Under the pieces are notes generated by a model, which saw only the letters and a program-made list of their open reading frames with translations, did not search any database and had not been told where the DNA came from. Below, piece by piece: positions 23,897 to 33,205 of a stretch of DNA of 64,000 bases. Each line of letters begins with the position of its first letter. The stretch's first letter is position 1. The position numbers and the translations under genes were made by a program. The stretch comes from Caulobacter vibrioides OR37 (GTDB taxonomy: Bacteria; Pseudomonadota; Alphaproteobacteria; Caulobacterales; Caulobacteraceae): NCBI RefSeq assembly GCF_000372645.1, contig NZ_APMP01000025.1, forward strand, positions 1 through 64,000, read 5' to 3'.

Positions 23897-25318
23897 ATGA
23901 CCGACAACGCCTCCGATACGCCCAAGGCCGGGAAGGGCCAGGGTCAAGCCATGTGGGGCGGTCGCTTCTCGGCCAAGCCCGCCGAGTTGATGCAGGCGAT
24001 CAACGTCTCCATCGGCTTCGACAAGCGCCTGTGGGCGCAAGACCTGGCGGGCTCCCGCGCCCATGCGCGGATGTTGATCAGCCAAGGTGTGATTGCAAGC
24101 AGCGATGGCGAGGAAATCCTCGAAGGCCTGGCCAAAATCGAGGACGAGATCGCCACGGGGACCTTCCCGTTCCGTGACGAGTACGAAGACATCCACATGA
24201 ACATCGAGGCGCGGCTGCGCGAGCTGATCGGCCCGACGGCCGGCCGGCTGCACACGGCCCGCTCGCGCAACGACCAGGTGGCCGTCGACTTCCGCCTGTG
24301 GGTGCGCGACGCCGCCGACCGCACGGTGGGTCAGTTGGAAGCGCTGCAAAAGGCCCTGCTGGCCCAGGCCGAGGCTCACGCCGACGCCCTGATGCCGGGC
24401 TTCACCCATCTGCAGCCGGCCCAGCCGGTGACCTTCGGCCACCATCTGATGGCCTATGTCGAGATGTTCGGCCGCGACGCCAGCCGCTTCCGCGACGCCC
24501 GCGCCCGGATGAACGAGTGCCCTCTGGGCGCGGCGGCCCTGGCCGGCTCGCCATTCCCGATCGACCGCCACGCGACCGCCGCGGCGCTGGGCTTCGACCG
24601 CCCGACCGCCAACTCGCTGGACAGCGTCTCGGCGCGCGACTTCGCCCTGGAGGCCCTGTCGGCCGCCTCGATCACCGCCACGCACCTGTCGCGCCTGGCC
24701 GAGGAGATCGTGCTGTGGACGACGCCGATGTTCGGCTTCATCAAGCTGACCGACGCCTTCACGACCGGCAGCTCGATCATGCCGCAGAAGAAGAATCCCG
24801 ACGCGGCCGAGCTGATCCGCGCCAAGGTCGGCCGGATCCTGGGCTCCCTGACAACCCTGACCGTGGTCATGAAGGGCCTGCCGCTGGCCTATTCCAAGGA
24901 CATGCAGGAGGACAAGGTCCCGACCTTCGAGGCCTTCGACGCCCTGGAGCTTTCGCTGCTGGCCATGGCCGGCATGGTCGCCGACCTGACCCCGAACACC
25001 GAAAACATGGCCAAGGCGGCCGGCGCGGGCTTCTCGACCGCGACCGATCTGGCCGACTGGCTGGTGCGGACGCTGAACATGCCTTTCCGCGACGCCCACC
25101 ACGTGACAGGCTCGGCGGTGAAGACGGCCGAAGGCCTTGGCGTTGATCTGGCCGATCTTACCTTGGAGCAATTCCAGGCGATCGAGCCCCGGATCACCCA
25201 GGACGTCTACGCCGTCCTGACCCCGGCCGCATCGGCGGCCAGCCGCATGAGCTATGGCGGGACCGCTCCCGCCCAGGTCCGCGCCCAGATCGCGCGTTGG
25301 AAGGAACTGCTGGCATGA
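23897..25318 (+). CDS. argH: Argininosuccinate lyase
   Basis: A 473-residue enzyme that splits argininosuccinate into arginine and fumarate, the last step of arginine synthesis. The fumarase/aspartase superfamily signature [12 protein letters not shown] is near residue 290, and [10 protein letters not shown] near the N-terminus and [12 protein letters not shown] are argH hallmarks. The ATG at 23897 is the likely start; an upstream TTG at 23882 would overlap the divergent gene. Its stop overlaps the lptM start (ATGA), and lysA follows, giving an argH-lptM-lysA operon. argF and argD lie separately at 59-61 kb. Confidence 0.96.
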   Translation: MTDNASDTPKAGKGQGQAMWGGRFSAKPAELMQAINVSIGFDKRLWAQDLAGSRAHARMLISQGVIASSDGEEILEGLAKIEDEIATGTFPFRDEYEDIHMNIEARLRELIGPTAGRLHTARSRNDQVAVDFRLWVRDAADRTVGQLEALQKALLAQAEAHADALMPGFTHLQPAQPVTFGHHLMAYVEMFGRDASRFRDARARMNECPLGAAALAGSPFPIDRHATAAALGFDRPTANSLDSVSARDFALEALSAASITATHLSRLAEEIVLWTTPMFGFIKLTDAFTTGSSIMPQKKNPDAAELIRAKVGRILGSLTTLTVVMKGLPLAYSKDMQEDKVPTFEAFDALELSLLAMAGMVADLTPNTENMAKAAGAGFSTATDLADWLVRTLNMPFRDAHHVTGSAVKTAEGLGVDLADLTLEQFQAIEPRITQDVYAVLTPAASAASRMSYGGTAPAQVRAQIARWKELLA

Positions 25319-25638
25319 CGCGCTCTAACAAGAACATGGGCCGCCCCCTGACCGCCCTGGTCCTGGTCGCCCTCGCCGCGACCGCCGCCGCTTGCGGCAG
25401 GCAGGGCGAGCTGGAACGCCCCGCGCCGCTGTGGGACGCCCAGAAGAAGGCCGCCTGGCAGGCCGAGCGCCGCGCCGCCTCGGCCCAGGCCAACCAGCCC
25501 GCCCGTCCGGGCGGCGACCAGGAGATCCGTGACCCGGCCTCCAGCAACCGCACGGTCCGCCAAGCCCCGCTGCCCGGCCAGAACGATCCGTTCGGCGGCC
25601 AGACCGCCAAGGGCTTCCCCGGCGCCACGCCCAACTAA
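25315..25638 (+). CDS. lptM: LptM-like small lipoprotein
   Basis: A 107-residue lipoprotein: a basic N-terminus, a hydrophobic stretch, and a lipobox ending at C27 (ATAAACG) followed by GRQGELERP, which matches the CGxxGPLxLP start of LptM/YifL. LptM assists maturation of the LPS translocon LptDE. The rest is Ala/Gln/Pro-rich and probably unstructured, longer than in E. coli. As in many Proteobacteria, it sits directly upstream of a diaminopimelate-pathway gene (lysA). Translationally coupled to argH. Confidence 0.75.
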   Translation: MTRSNKNMGRPLTALVLVALAATAAACGRQGELERPAPLWDAQKKAAWQAERRAASAQANQPARPGGDQEIRDPASSNRTVRQAPLPGQNDPFGGQTAKGFPGATPN

Positions 25639-25647
25639 GGCCTTCCG

Positions 25648-26913
25648 TTGAACCACTTCGAATACGGCCCCGAGGGCCTGGCCTGCGAGGGCGCGCCCCT
25701 GGCCAAGATCGCGGCCGAGGTCGGCACGCCGGTCTATGTCTATTCCCGCGCCACGCTGGAGCGGCACTTCACCGTGTTCCGCGACGCCCTGATCGCGGCC
25801 GGCGTCGTCGATCCGCTGGTCGCCTATGCCGTGAAGGCCAATTCCAACGTCGCGGTGCTGAAGGTGCTGGGCGACCTCGGCGCCGGCGCCGACACGGTCT
25901 CGGAAGGCGAGGTCCGCCGCGCCCTGGCGGCCGGCATCCCGGGCGAGCGCATCGTCTTCTCCGGCGTCGGCAAGGCCCGACGCGAGATCGAATTCGCGCT
26001 GAAGGCGGGCGTGGCCGAGATCAACGTCGAGTCCGAGCCAGAGCTGAACCTGATCGCCGCCGTCGCCGCCGAACTGGGCGTCCGCGCCAAGGTCGCCTTC
26101 CGGGTCAATCCCGACGTCGCGGCCGGCGGCCACGCCAAGATCGCCACCGGCAAGTCCGAGAACAAGTTCGGGGTCTCGTTCGCCGAGGCCGCGCGTCTCT
26201 ACGCCAACGCCAGCAACAACGCCAACCTCCAGCCTGTCGGCGTGGCCTGCCACATCGGCAGCCAGATCACCGACTTGGCCCCCATGCGCGCCGCCTTCAC
26301 GAAGATGCGGGGCTTGGTCGAGCAATTACTGGGCGAAGGGCTCTCGGTCGAGCGGCTGGACCTGGGCGGCGGCCTGGGCGTGCCGTACTTCAACCATCCC
26401 GAACCGCCCTCGCCCGCCGAATTCGCCGCGATGGTCGGCGAGGTCACCAAGGGCCTGCCCGTGCGCCTGGCCTTTGAGCCTGGCCGCGTGATCGCCGCCA
26501 ACGCCGGGGTGTTGGTCGCCGAGGTCATTCACGTCCATGAACGTCCGGAAGGCCGCAAGTTCCTGGTCATCGACGCGGCCATGAACGACCTGGTCCGCCC
26601 GGCCATGTACGACGCCTTCCACGATATCCGCCCGGTGGTGAAGCGCCCTGGAGAGACGGTCTACGACGTCGTCGGTCCGGTCTGCGAGACGGGCGACACC
26701 TTCACCCGCGACCGCCCCCTACCGACCTTCGGCGCCGGGGACCTGCTGGCCTTCATGTCGGCTGGCGCCTACGGCGCGGCCATGGCCAGCGAGTACAACA
26801 CCCGCCCGCTGGTCCCCGAGGTTCTGGTCGACGGCGACCGTTACGCGGTCATTCGCAAGCGGCCGACCTATGACGAGATCCTTGCCCGCGACCTTATGCC
26901 CCACTGGATATAG
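25648..26913 (+). CDS. lysA: Diaminopimelate decarboxylase
   Basis: A 421-residue PLP enzyme of fold type III that makes lysine from meso-diaminopimelate. The PLP lysine is K63 in YAVKANSN; later motifs are HIGSQITD, the glycine-rich DLGGGLGVPY and GPVCETGDTF, which includes the active-site cysteine. Translation begins at TTG 25648 after AAGG; no in-frame ATG lies near the conserved N-terminus. Last gene of the argH-lptM-lysA operon. Confidence 0.95.
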   Translation: MNHFEYGPEGLACEGAPLAKIAAEVGTPVYVYSRATLERHFTVFRDALIAAGVVDPLVAYAVKANSNVAVLKVLGDLGAGADTVSEGEVRRALAAGIPGERIVFSGVGKARREIEFALKAGVAEINVESEPELNLIAAVAAELGVRAKVAFRVNPDVAAGGHAKIATGKSENKFGVSFAEAARLYANASNNANLQPVGVACHIGSQITDLAPMRAAFTKMRGLVEQLLGEGLSVERLDLGGGLGVPYFNHPEPPSPAEFAAMVGEVTKGLPVRLAFEPGRVIAANAGVLVAEVIHVHERPEGRKFLVIDAAMNDLVRPAMYDAFHDIRPVVKRPGETVYDVVGPVCETGDTFTRDRPLPTFGAGDLLAFMSAGAYGAAMASEYNTRPLVPEVLVDGDRYAVIRKRPTYDEILARDLMPHWI

Positions 26914-27002
26914 GTAATTATACGGACGCGAGAGCGCGTTCCGCGACACGCGCGATTAACCACCGCCGCCGCAGAGTGCGCGCCGACCTCGGGAGGGCGA
27001 AG

Positions 27003-28616
27003 TTGGCGTTGGCGAACCTGATCGAATTCGACAGCATCGAGGCTCAGCGTAAGCTTGGCGGCAATCTGGTGCTGGCTTGCATCGCGGCCTTGGCGCTGAT
27101 CACGCCGGGCGCGGCGCTGTTGGCCGGACGCGCGCCCCTGCCGCTGTTCGGCGGGTCGCTGCTGCTGGCGGGCCTGGCTTGGGGCGGCTTCGCGATCTGG
27201 CGCGACAACGCCGCTCAACGGATCTCGACGGCTCTGACCTTGATAGGTCAGGTCAGCCTGTTCATCGCCGCCTTCCAGGGCAATCCGCTGCAGGCCGACG
27301 CCCGCATGGCCTATCTGGCCGCCCTGGCCCTGCTCGTCGCCTATGGCGACTGGCGCGCCGTCGCCGCGGGCGCGGCGGCCATCGTCGGGATCGAGCTGGC
27401 CATGGCCGCCCTGGCCCCACACGTCCTGATGGGCGGCGAGGTCACGGTCCTTCGCCTGGCCCTCGACGCCGGCGTCACCATGGCCACCGCCTGGTCGCTG
27501 ATCTGGCTGACCGCCGGCGTGTCGCGTCTGTTCGTCACCGTGACCGCCCGAACCGACAGGGCGCTGGACGCCGCCGCCCGCGCGGACGCCGCCAACGCCG
27601 AGGCCGAGAGCCAGCGCGCCGCCCGCGACGCGGCCAATGCCGAGCAGGCTCGCGCCAAGGCCGTGCTGGAGGCCGAGCAGACCCAGGTCGTCGAGGCGCT
27701 GGCCACCGCTCTTGGCCATCTTTCGCGCGGCAACCTGACCTGGCGACTGGAGCAGTCCTTCGCCGCCCGCTACGAATCGCTGCGCGCCGACTTCAACGAC
27801 GCCCTGGCCAAGCTGCAGGCCGCCATGCGCGAGATCGCCGGCAACGCCGCCAGCATGACCGCCGGGGTCGCCGACATGTCCCGCGCCTCGGACGAGCTGG
27901 CCCGCCGCACCGAGCATCAAGCCGCCAGCCTGGTGCAAACCACCGCCGCCCTCGGCGAAATCACCGTCGCCGTCCGCAACACCGCCGACAGCGCCAGCCA
28001 AGCCAACGCCGCCGCGGCCTCCGCCCGCCTGGAGGCCGAGCGGTCGGACCCGGTGGTCAGCGAGGCCGTCGAGGCCATGACCCTGATCGAGACCTCCTCG
28101 GGCCAGATCGGCAAGATCATCGGCGTGATCGACGAGATCGCGTTCCAGACCAATCTGCTGGCGCTGAACGCCGGCGTCGAGGCCGCCCGCGCGGGCGAGG
28201 CCGGCAGGGGTTTCGCGGTCGTCGCCCAGGAAGTGCGGGCCCTGGCCCAGCGCTCGGCCAACGCCGCCAAGGAAATCAAGGACCTGATCAACGTGTCGGG
28301 TCAGCAGGTCAGCGCCGGGGTCGAGCGCGTCGGCCGCACCCGCGAGGCCTTGCAGCGGATCATCGCCCGCGTCGCCGAGATCGACGCCCAGGTCAACGCC
28401 ATCGCCGCCTCGGCGCGCGACCAGGCCCAGGGCCTGGGCGAGGTCAATACGACCATGGGCGAGATGGACCGCGTGGTGCAGCAGAACGCGGCCATGGTCG
28501 AGGAGACCACCGCCGCCGCCCACGCCCTGCGCAGCGAATCCCAGGAACTGGCCGACCGCGTCGACCTGTTCGAGATCGGCCAGGCGGCGACCGCCCGCCA
28601 GAAGCGAGCCGCCTAG
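27003..28616 (+). CDS. Methyl-accepting chemotaxis protein with membrane-embedded sensor
   Basis: A ~537-residue chemoreceptor. The N-terminal ~185 residues hold five or six transmembrane helices with hardly any periplasmic loop, so the signal is probably sensed in the membrane or cytoplasm. A coiled, Ala/Glu-rich linker and a HAMP-like segment (ALGHLSRGNLTWRL) follow. The signalling domain has the highly conserved hairpin tip DEIAFQTNLLALNAGVEAAR and GRGFAVVAQEVRALAQRSA, which contact CheA and CheW. No CheR/CheB pentapeptide is visible at the C-terminus (RQKRAA). TTG 27003 is favoured as start because GGGAGGGCG lies just upstream; a GTG at 26976 is also open. Confidence 0.87.
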   Translation: MALANLIEFDSIEAQRKLGGNLVLACIAALALITPGAALLAGRAPLPLFGGSLLLAGLAWGGFAIWRDNAAQRISTALTLIGQVSLFIAAFQGNPLQADARMAYLAALALLVAYGDWRAVAAGAAAIVGIELAMAALAPHVLMGGEVTVLRLALDAGVTMATAWSLIWLTAGVSRLFVTVTARTDRALDAAARADAANAEAESQRAARDAANAEQARAKAVLEAEQTQVVEALATALGHLSRGNLTWRLEQSFAARYESLRADFNDALAKLQAAMREIAGNAASMTAGVADMSRASDELARRTEHQAASLVQTTAALGEITVAVRNTADSASQANAAAASARLEAERSDPVVSEAVEAMTLIETSSGQIGKIIGVIDEIAFQTNLLALNAGVEAARAGEAGRGFAVVAQEVRALAQRSANAAKEIKDLINVSGQQVSAGVERVGRTREALQRIIARVAEIDAQVNAIAASARDQAQGLGEVNTTMGEMDRVVQQNAAMVEETTAAAHALRSESQELADRVDLFEIGQAATARQKRAA

Positions 28617-28736
28617 ACCTAGAGCCTGCCCGCTTCAAATGGAACCATTTGAAGCGGATAAAAAGGCTTTAAATTCAAATCTTTAGAGCGCGTTCGAGCG
28701 GTTCAGTCGCTCACACCTAAACCTAACGCACCCTAG
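28617..28736. repeat. Two-hairpin dispersed repeat, copy C (inverted, diverged)
   Basis: The same element as at 5311 and 49282, but reversed and partly decayed. A strong hairpin pairs GCTTCAAATG with CATTTGAAGC (loop GAAC), flanked by AGAGCC and AGGCT. The linker AAATTCAAATCTTTAGAGCG matches the reverse complement of the other linkers. The second hairpin is weaker (GAGCG/CGCTC around GTTCAGT). It fills the space between the convergent chemoreceptor and hpt genes and includes the hpt stop codon. Confidence 0.75.
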
Positions 28737-29263
28737 TCCAGGGCGCCGATGTAGGGCAGGCCTCGGCTCTTGCCCTCGTCGTCGAGGCCATAGCCGACCA
28801 GATAGCGCGCCGGCGCTTCCCAGGCCACGAAATCGGGCTCCATGCCGCGCGAGGTCGGCCAGGGCTTGCGCGCGAACACGGCGGTCAGCACCTCGCTGGC
28901 GCCGGCGTCCTTGACCAGGCGCGCCGCTTCCGACAGCGACAGGCCGGTGTCGAAAACGTCGTCGACGACCAGCGCGCGACGACCGATCAGCGGACGTTGC
29001 AGATCGGCGCGGACCTCGCAGCGGCCGGTGCTCTTGCGCTCGTCGTGATACGAGGCCAGCCACAGGGCGTCGAACCGCACGTCGCGTCCCGCCCGGTAGA
29101 GGGCGCGGGTCAGGTCGGCGGCGAACCACAGGCCACCGGTCAGCAGGCAAACCACGACAGTGTCGTCGTCGATGCGGGGCGCGATGGCCTCGGCCAGCTT
29201 TTGGACCCGCTCGGCGATCTCGGTGTCCGAGATCAGGACTTCAGGCTTCTGGCGATCATTCAT
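28733..29263 (-). CDS. hpt: Hypoxanthine phosphoribosyltransferase
   Basis: A 176-residue type I phosphoribosyltransferase. The PRPP-binding motif ALVVDDVFDTGLSL is at ~100-113, preceded by CLLTGGLWFAADL near the N-terminus and a C-terminal WEAPARYLVGYGLDDEGKSRGLPYIG segment that closes on the purine. It salvages hypoxanthine and possibly guanine to the nucleotide. The start MNDRQKPE is used; an upstream ATG at 29314 would overlap the preceding gene heavily. It overlaps the end of the zinc-ribbon gene by eight bases and is probably co-transcribed with it. Confidence 0.9.
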   Translation of the reverse strand: MNDRQKPEVLISDTEIAERVQKLAEAIAPRIDDDTVVVCLLTGGLWFAADLTRALYRAGRDVRFDALWLASYHDERKSTGRCEVRADLQRPLIGRRALVVDDVFDTGLSLSEAARLVKDAGASEVLTAVFARKPWPTSRGMEPDFVAWEAPARYLVGYGLDDEGKSRGLPYIGALD

Positions 29264-30188
29264 GGTGGGCGGGTTCTTGAGAGTCGGAAGGAGGAGCAGC
29301 CTCCCCGCTCTCATGTCCCGGGGTGTCCTGTCCAGCCGCTTCCTGCGGCGCGGCGGCGTCCTGGGCCCCTCTGAGGGCCAGTTCGGGGTGCTCGCCCCCC
29401 TTTTCGGGGACCTTCAACGCGGCCTTCACGGCCTGAGCGGCTCCGGCCTCGGTGGCGAAGCCGATCTGCAGGTCCTTGGCCGTGCGCGGCGGATCCAGGA
29501 ACGTGATGGCGAAATGGCGGACCTCGCCGGGCGGGATCTTCGGATCGTCGGCGGCCGCCAACTGGCCCGCCACGCGCTTGGCCTTGGCGTTCAGCAGCTC
29601 CACCCGCAGCGGCGGCGAGACGACGGCGTGCTCGGTGATATTGCGGATCTCGCCCGTGATGGTCACGGCGGCGCGACCGTCCTGCATGGACGGCTTGGCC
29701 TTCAGGCTGTCGCGATTGATCACCAGGCCCACGGTGTTCACCGGCAGACCGACGGCGGCGTAGGCGCCGGCGGAGCCAGGCAGGATCTTGACCACGTCGA
29801 GACGGAAGATCAGGGCGGCGACCACGATCACCGCCATCGTGGCGGCCATGCCGGCCCAGACGATGCCGGTGGTGGTCGCGGCGCGTAGTCGCCGCTCGGC
29901 GTCGGCGCGGGCGCGGAAGACCTTGGGCAGCTCCTCGCCCGGCAGGGCGCTGACCGGCGGCTCGACCTCGGCTTCGGCCTCGGCGACGGGCTCTTCCAGC
30001 GATCCGGCCCCCTCGGCGAGATCGGCCAGGGTGGGCGTTTCGGGCTCGTCGAACAGGTCCAGCGGCTCTTCGTTACGGGCCGTCCAGCGATGACCGCACG
30101 AGGCGCAGCGCACGACACGACCCGTCGGCCCGACCTTGGAGTCGTCGACGAAATAGCGGCTGGCGCACTCCGGACAGGTCAGTATCAT
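29256..30188 (-). CDS. MJ0042-type zinc-ribbon membrane protein (DUF3426-like)
   Basis: A 310-residue protein. The N-terminal MJ0042 zinc ribbon has C5-x-x-C8 (CPEC) and C28-x-x-C31 (CASC). An acidic, Pro/Glu-rich linker follows, then one transmembrane helix (~107-130, GIVWAGMAATMAVIVVAAL) and a periplasmic beta-sandwich (~150-260, VTITGEIRNITEHAVVSPPLRVELL) like DUF3426. The C-terminal ~50 residues are low-complexity. Cytoplasmic metal-binding and periplasmic domains joined through the membrane suggest signalling or scaffolding; the function is unknown. It is divergent from ftsE, 82 bp away, and such genes are regularly found beside ftsEX in alphaproteobacteria. Confidence 0.82.
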   Translation of the reverse strand: MILTCPECASRYFVDDSKVGPTGRVVRCASCGHRWTARNEEPLDLFDEPETPTLADLAEGAGSLEEPVAEAEAEVEPPVSALPGEELPKVFRARADAERRLRAATTTGIVWAGMAATMAVIVVAALIFRLDVVKILPGSAGAYAAVGLPVNTVGLVINRDSLKAKPSMQDGRAAVTITGEIRNITEHAVVSPPLRVELLNAKAKRVAGQLAAADDPKIPPGEVRHFAITFLDPPRTAKDLQIGFATEAGAAQAVKAALKVPEKGGEHPELALRGAQDAAAPQEAAGQDTPGHESGEAAPPSDSQEPAHHE

Positions 30189-30270
30189 GGCCGCGAATCG
30201 AACGATCCCCACAACTCTCTCCGGGGTCGCCGATTTTAACCCTGATGTCCAGAAAGCCCAGTGACGCGCC

Positions 30271-30978
30271 TTGCGGATCGACACAGAACAGGGCGATGAC
30301 GCCGTTCCGGTTGTCCGCTTCGAAGGCGTCTCAATGCGCTACGGCCGGGCGCCGGAAACCCTCAGGGATATCAGCTTCTCCCTGGATCCAGGCTCGTTCC
30401 ATTTCCTGACCGGCGCCTCGGGCGCGGGCAAGAGCTCGCTGCTCAAGCTGATCTACCTGGCCCACCGTGCGTCACGGGGTCGCGTCGAGCTGTTCGGACG
30501 CGACGTCAGCCTGACCCATGCCCGAGACCTGCCCTTCCTGCGCCGCCGCATCGGGGTGGTGTTTCAGGAGTTTCGGCTGCTGGAGCACCTGTCGGTGTTC
30601 GACAACGCCGCCCTGCCGCTGCGCATTCTGGGACGAAAGCCCGCCACCTATCGCGACGATGTCGCCGAGCTGCTGACCTGGGTCGGCCTGGGCGAGCGGA
30701 TGCACGCCCTGCCCGCCACCCTGTCCGGGGGCGAGAAGCAGCGCCTGGCCATCGCCCGCGCCGTCGTGGACCGTCCCGACGTGCTGCTGGCCGACGAGCC
30801 GACCGGCAATGTCGACCCGGCGATGTCGCTGCGCCTGCTGCGCCTGTTCGTCGAGCTGAACCGGCTGGGCGCCACGGTGCTGATCGCCACGCACGACGAC
30901 GAGTTGGTGGCCCGCGCCGCCCAGCCCGTCCTGCACCTCGAGCACGGTTCTCTGATCGCCTCGGGCGCGCGCCGATGA
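30271..30978 (+). CDS. ftsE: Cell division ATP-binding protein FtsE
   Basis: A 235-residue ABC ATPase. Walker A is GASGAGKS (48-55), the signature is LSGGEKQR, Walker B is VLLADEPTGNVDP, and the switch histidine is in IATHDDELV. With FtsX it regulates peptidoglycan hydrolases at the division septum. The first ~14 residues are an extra polar tail. Translation seems to start at TTG 30271; no in-frame ATG lies before the conserved region. Its stop overlaps the ftsX start (ATGA). Confidence 0.93.
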   Translation: MRIDTEQGDDAVPVVRFEGVSMRYGRAPETLRDISFSLDPGSFHFLTGASGAGKSSLLKLIYLAHRASRGRVELFGRDVSLTHARDLPFLRRRIGVVFQEFRLLEHLSVFDNAALPLRILGRKPATYRDDVAELLTWVGLGERMHALPATLSGGEKQRLAIARAVVDRPDVLLADEPTGNVDPAMSLRLLRLFVELNRLGATVLIATHDDELVARAAQPVLHLEHGSLIASGARR

Positions 30979-31868
30979 GCGCGCTCTTCAGGGTGGATCG
31001 CTGGAGACCGGGCCCGCTGCTGCCGCCGCGCGACTCCCGCGACGGCGCGCTGATCTTCGTGGTGGCCGTGCTGTGCTTCCTGGCCTGCCTGACCGGATTC
31101 GCCGCCCTGGCCTCGAACCGCGCCGCCCACGGCTGGACCGCCCAGCTGACCGGCTCGGCCACCGTCGTGGTCCGCGCCCGGGCCGGCGAGACGCCCGACA
31201 GCGCGGCCGCGCGCGCCGCCGAGACCCTGGCCGGGGTCAAGGGCGTGACCGAGGCCCAGGCCCTGCCCCGCGAAAAGGCCGAAGCCCTGCTGGAGCCCTG
31301 GATCGGCAAGGCGGCCCTGGTCGACGACCTGCCGACGCCGCGCTTGGTCACCCTGGACCTGGCCCCGGACAATCCGCCGACCGCCGAGGTCCTGGACAAG
31401 GCGCTGAAGACCGCCGGCGTCGACGCCACGGTCGACGATCACAGCCGCTGGATCGCCGATATCGAGCGCGCCGCCAATCTGGCGCGACTGGCCGCCCTGG
31501 GCGTCTTCGTTCTGATCGCCGCGACGACCGCCGCCGTGATCGCCTTCGCCACGCGCGCGGGCTTGGCCGCCCGCCGCGACGTGATCGAGGTCCTGCACTT
31601 CTCGGGGGCCGAACAGAGTTTCATTTCCAGCCTGTTCCAGAACCGGTTCGCGGCCATGGGCGCGCTGGCGGGCTTGCTGGGCGGGGCTGGCGCGGCCATC
31701 ATCGGCGCGTTGGCGCGCTGGCTTGGCGGCGGCGCGGGACTGGCCCCGGTTCTGCCCCTGGCCTGGATCGATCTGGCCGCCGCCCTGCCCTGCCCGCTGG
31801 CGGCCGCCCTGATCGCCGGCCTGTCGGCGCGTCTGGCGGCGTCGCGGATCGTGGGGGACATGCCGTGA
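30975..31868 (+). CDS. ftsX: Cell division protein FtsX
   Basis: A 297-residue permease-like partner of FtsE, with the FtsX topology: one transmembrane helix (~28-48), a large periplasmic loop (~50-160, SATVVVRARAGETPDSAAAR), then three helices (~175-290). The cytoplasmic segment ARRDVIEVLHFSGAEQSFISSLFQNRF is the conserved FtsE-contact region. It overlaps ftsE upstream (ATGA) and the YdcF gene downstream (GTGA). Confidence 0.92.
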   Translation: MSALFRVDRWRPGPLLPPRDSRDGALIFVVAVLCFLACLTGFAALASNRAAHGWTAQLTGSATVVVRARAGETPDSAAARAAETLAGVKGVTEAQALPREKAEALLEPWIGKAALVDDLPTPRLVTLDLAPDNPPTAEVLDKALKTAGVDATVDDHSRWIADIERAANLARLAALGVFVLIAATTAAVIAFATRAGLAARRDVIEVLHFSGAEQSFISSLFQNRFAAMGALAGLLGGAGAAIIGALARWLGGGAGLAPVLPLAWIDLAAALPCPLAAALIAGLSARLAASRIVGDMP

Positions 31869-32482
31869 AGACACTCGCCGCCTTGCTGATCGGCCTGATG
31901 ATCTGGGGGCTGGGCCTGCTGGCGTTCACCACCCGGGTCGACCATTCCACGCCCGCGCCCGCGCCGCCGGTCGCCGACGGCGTGGTCGTGCTGACCGGGG
32001 CGTCGAACATCCGGCTGGAAGCCGCCACCAAGCTGCTTGAGGACGGCAAGGGCAAGCGGCTGCTGATCTCGGGCGTCAACCGAGAGGCCACCCGGGCCGA
32101 CGTTCAGACCGTGACCAAGGCCGTGAAGCCGATCTACGACTGCTGCGTCGACCTGGGGTTCTCGGCCGCCAACACGGTCGGCAACGCGCGCGAGACGGCC
32201 GAGTGGGCGGCGTCCAAGGACTATGACAGCCTGATCATCGTCACGGCCGACTATCACATGCCGCGCTCGATGCTGGAGCTGCGCGCCGCCATGCCGGGGG
32301 TCAAGCTCTACCCCTATCCGGTGAGGACCGACCTCAACGCCCATCGCTGGTGGAAGACCAGCATCAGCGCCCGCCGCATGATCGTCGAATATTGCAAGTA
32401 TCTGGCGATCCTGGGCCGCGAGGCGTTCCTGGGGCTGGGTCCCAAAGACAAGGCCGCTTCGTCGGCGAAGGACGACCATTGA
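31865..32482 (+). CDS. YdcF-like DUF218 protein
   Basis: A 205-residue protein with an N-terminal membrane anchor (residues ~5-22) and a periplasmic DUF218 Rossmann-like domain: GVVVLTGASNIRLEAATKLLEDGKGKRLLISGVN, GNARETAEWA and IIVTADYHMPRSMLEL. DUF218 proteins (YdcF, SanA, ElyC) are linked to envelope integrity and peptidoglycan precursor metabolism, fitting its place after ftsEX. The GTG start overlaps the ftsX stop, and its stop overlaps the TTG start of plsC. Confidence 0.85.
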   Translation: MKTLAALLIGLMIWGLGLLAFTTRVDHSTPAPAPPVADGVVVLTGASNIRLEAATKLLEDGKGKRLLISGVNREATRADVQTVTKAVKPIYDCCVDLGFSAANTVGNARETAEWAASKDYDSLIIVTADYHMPRSMLELRAAMPGVKLYPYPVRTDLNAHRWWKTSISARRMIVEYCKYLAILGREAFLGLGPKDKAASSAKDDH

Positions 32483-33189
32483 TCTATTTTCGCTCGTTCG
32501 TGTTCCAGCTGTTCTTCTGGCTCTGGTCGGTCGTTTGGGCGGTCGGGATGATCCTGACGTTCCCGCTGCCGCGTCGCGCCAACACCTGGTGCCTGCGAAC
32601 CTGGTCGGGCGGCATCTTCTGGGGCCTGCGCTGGCTGGCCGACGTCAAGGTCGAGGTGCGGGGCGAGCAATATCGGCCGACCGGGCCGGCCCTGGTCGCG
32701 CCCAAGCACCAGTCGATGTTCGACGTCTTCAGCCAGTTCTACCTGCTGCCCGACGCCTGCTTCGTGATGAAGAAGGAACTGTTGATGGTGCCGCTGTTCG
32801 GCTGGCATGGGCTGAAGGCCGGCATGATCGTCGTCGATCGCGACGGCCACTCGGCGGCCCTGAAGAAGCTGGTCCGCGACGCCGTCGACCGGATGAAGGA
32901 AACCCGCCAGGTGGTGATCTTCCCCGAAGGCACCCGCGGCGAGGTCGGCCAGCCCGGCGACTATAAGCCCGGCATCGCGGCGCTCTATCGCGAGCTCAAC
33001 ATGCCCGTGACGCCCGTGGCCCTGAACTGCGGCAGCCACTGGGACAAGGGCTTCCTGCGCAAGCCGGGCACGATCGTCTTCGAATATCTGGAGCCGATCC
33101 CCGCCGGCCTGAAGCGCGGCGAGTTCATGCGCGAGCTGCAGACCCGCATCGACGCGGCGACCAAGGCCCTGGAGGACGAGGGGATCTGA
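32479..33189 (+). CDS. plsC: 1-acyl-sn-glycerol-3-phosphate acyltransferase
   Basis: A 236-residue integral membrane acyltransferase that makes phosphatidic acid from lysophosphatidic acid. The catalytic H77-x4-D82 motif is in APKHQSMFDVF; the substrate-binding FPEGTRG motif is near residue 150, and VTPVALNCG follows. An N-terminal hydrophobic helix anchors it to the inner membrane. The start is TTG 32479, overlapping the previous stop (TTGA). Last gene of the ftsE-ftsX-ydcF-plsC chain. Confidence 0.92.
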   Translation: MIYFRSFVFQLFFWLWSVVWAVGMILTFPLPRRANTWCLRTWSGGIFWGLRWLADVKVEVRGEQYRPTGPALVAPKHQSMFDVFSQFYLLPDACFVMKKELLMVPLFGWHGLKAGMIVVDRDGHSAALKKLVRDAVDRMKETRQVVIFPEGTRGEVGQPGDYKPGIAALYRELNMPVTPVALNCGSHWDKGFLRKPGTIVFEYLEPIPAGLKRGEFMRELQTRIDAATKALEDEGI

Positions 33190-33205
33190 TTTTCTCCTCC
33201 CCGTT

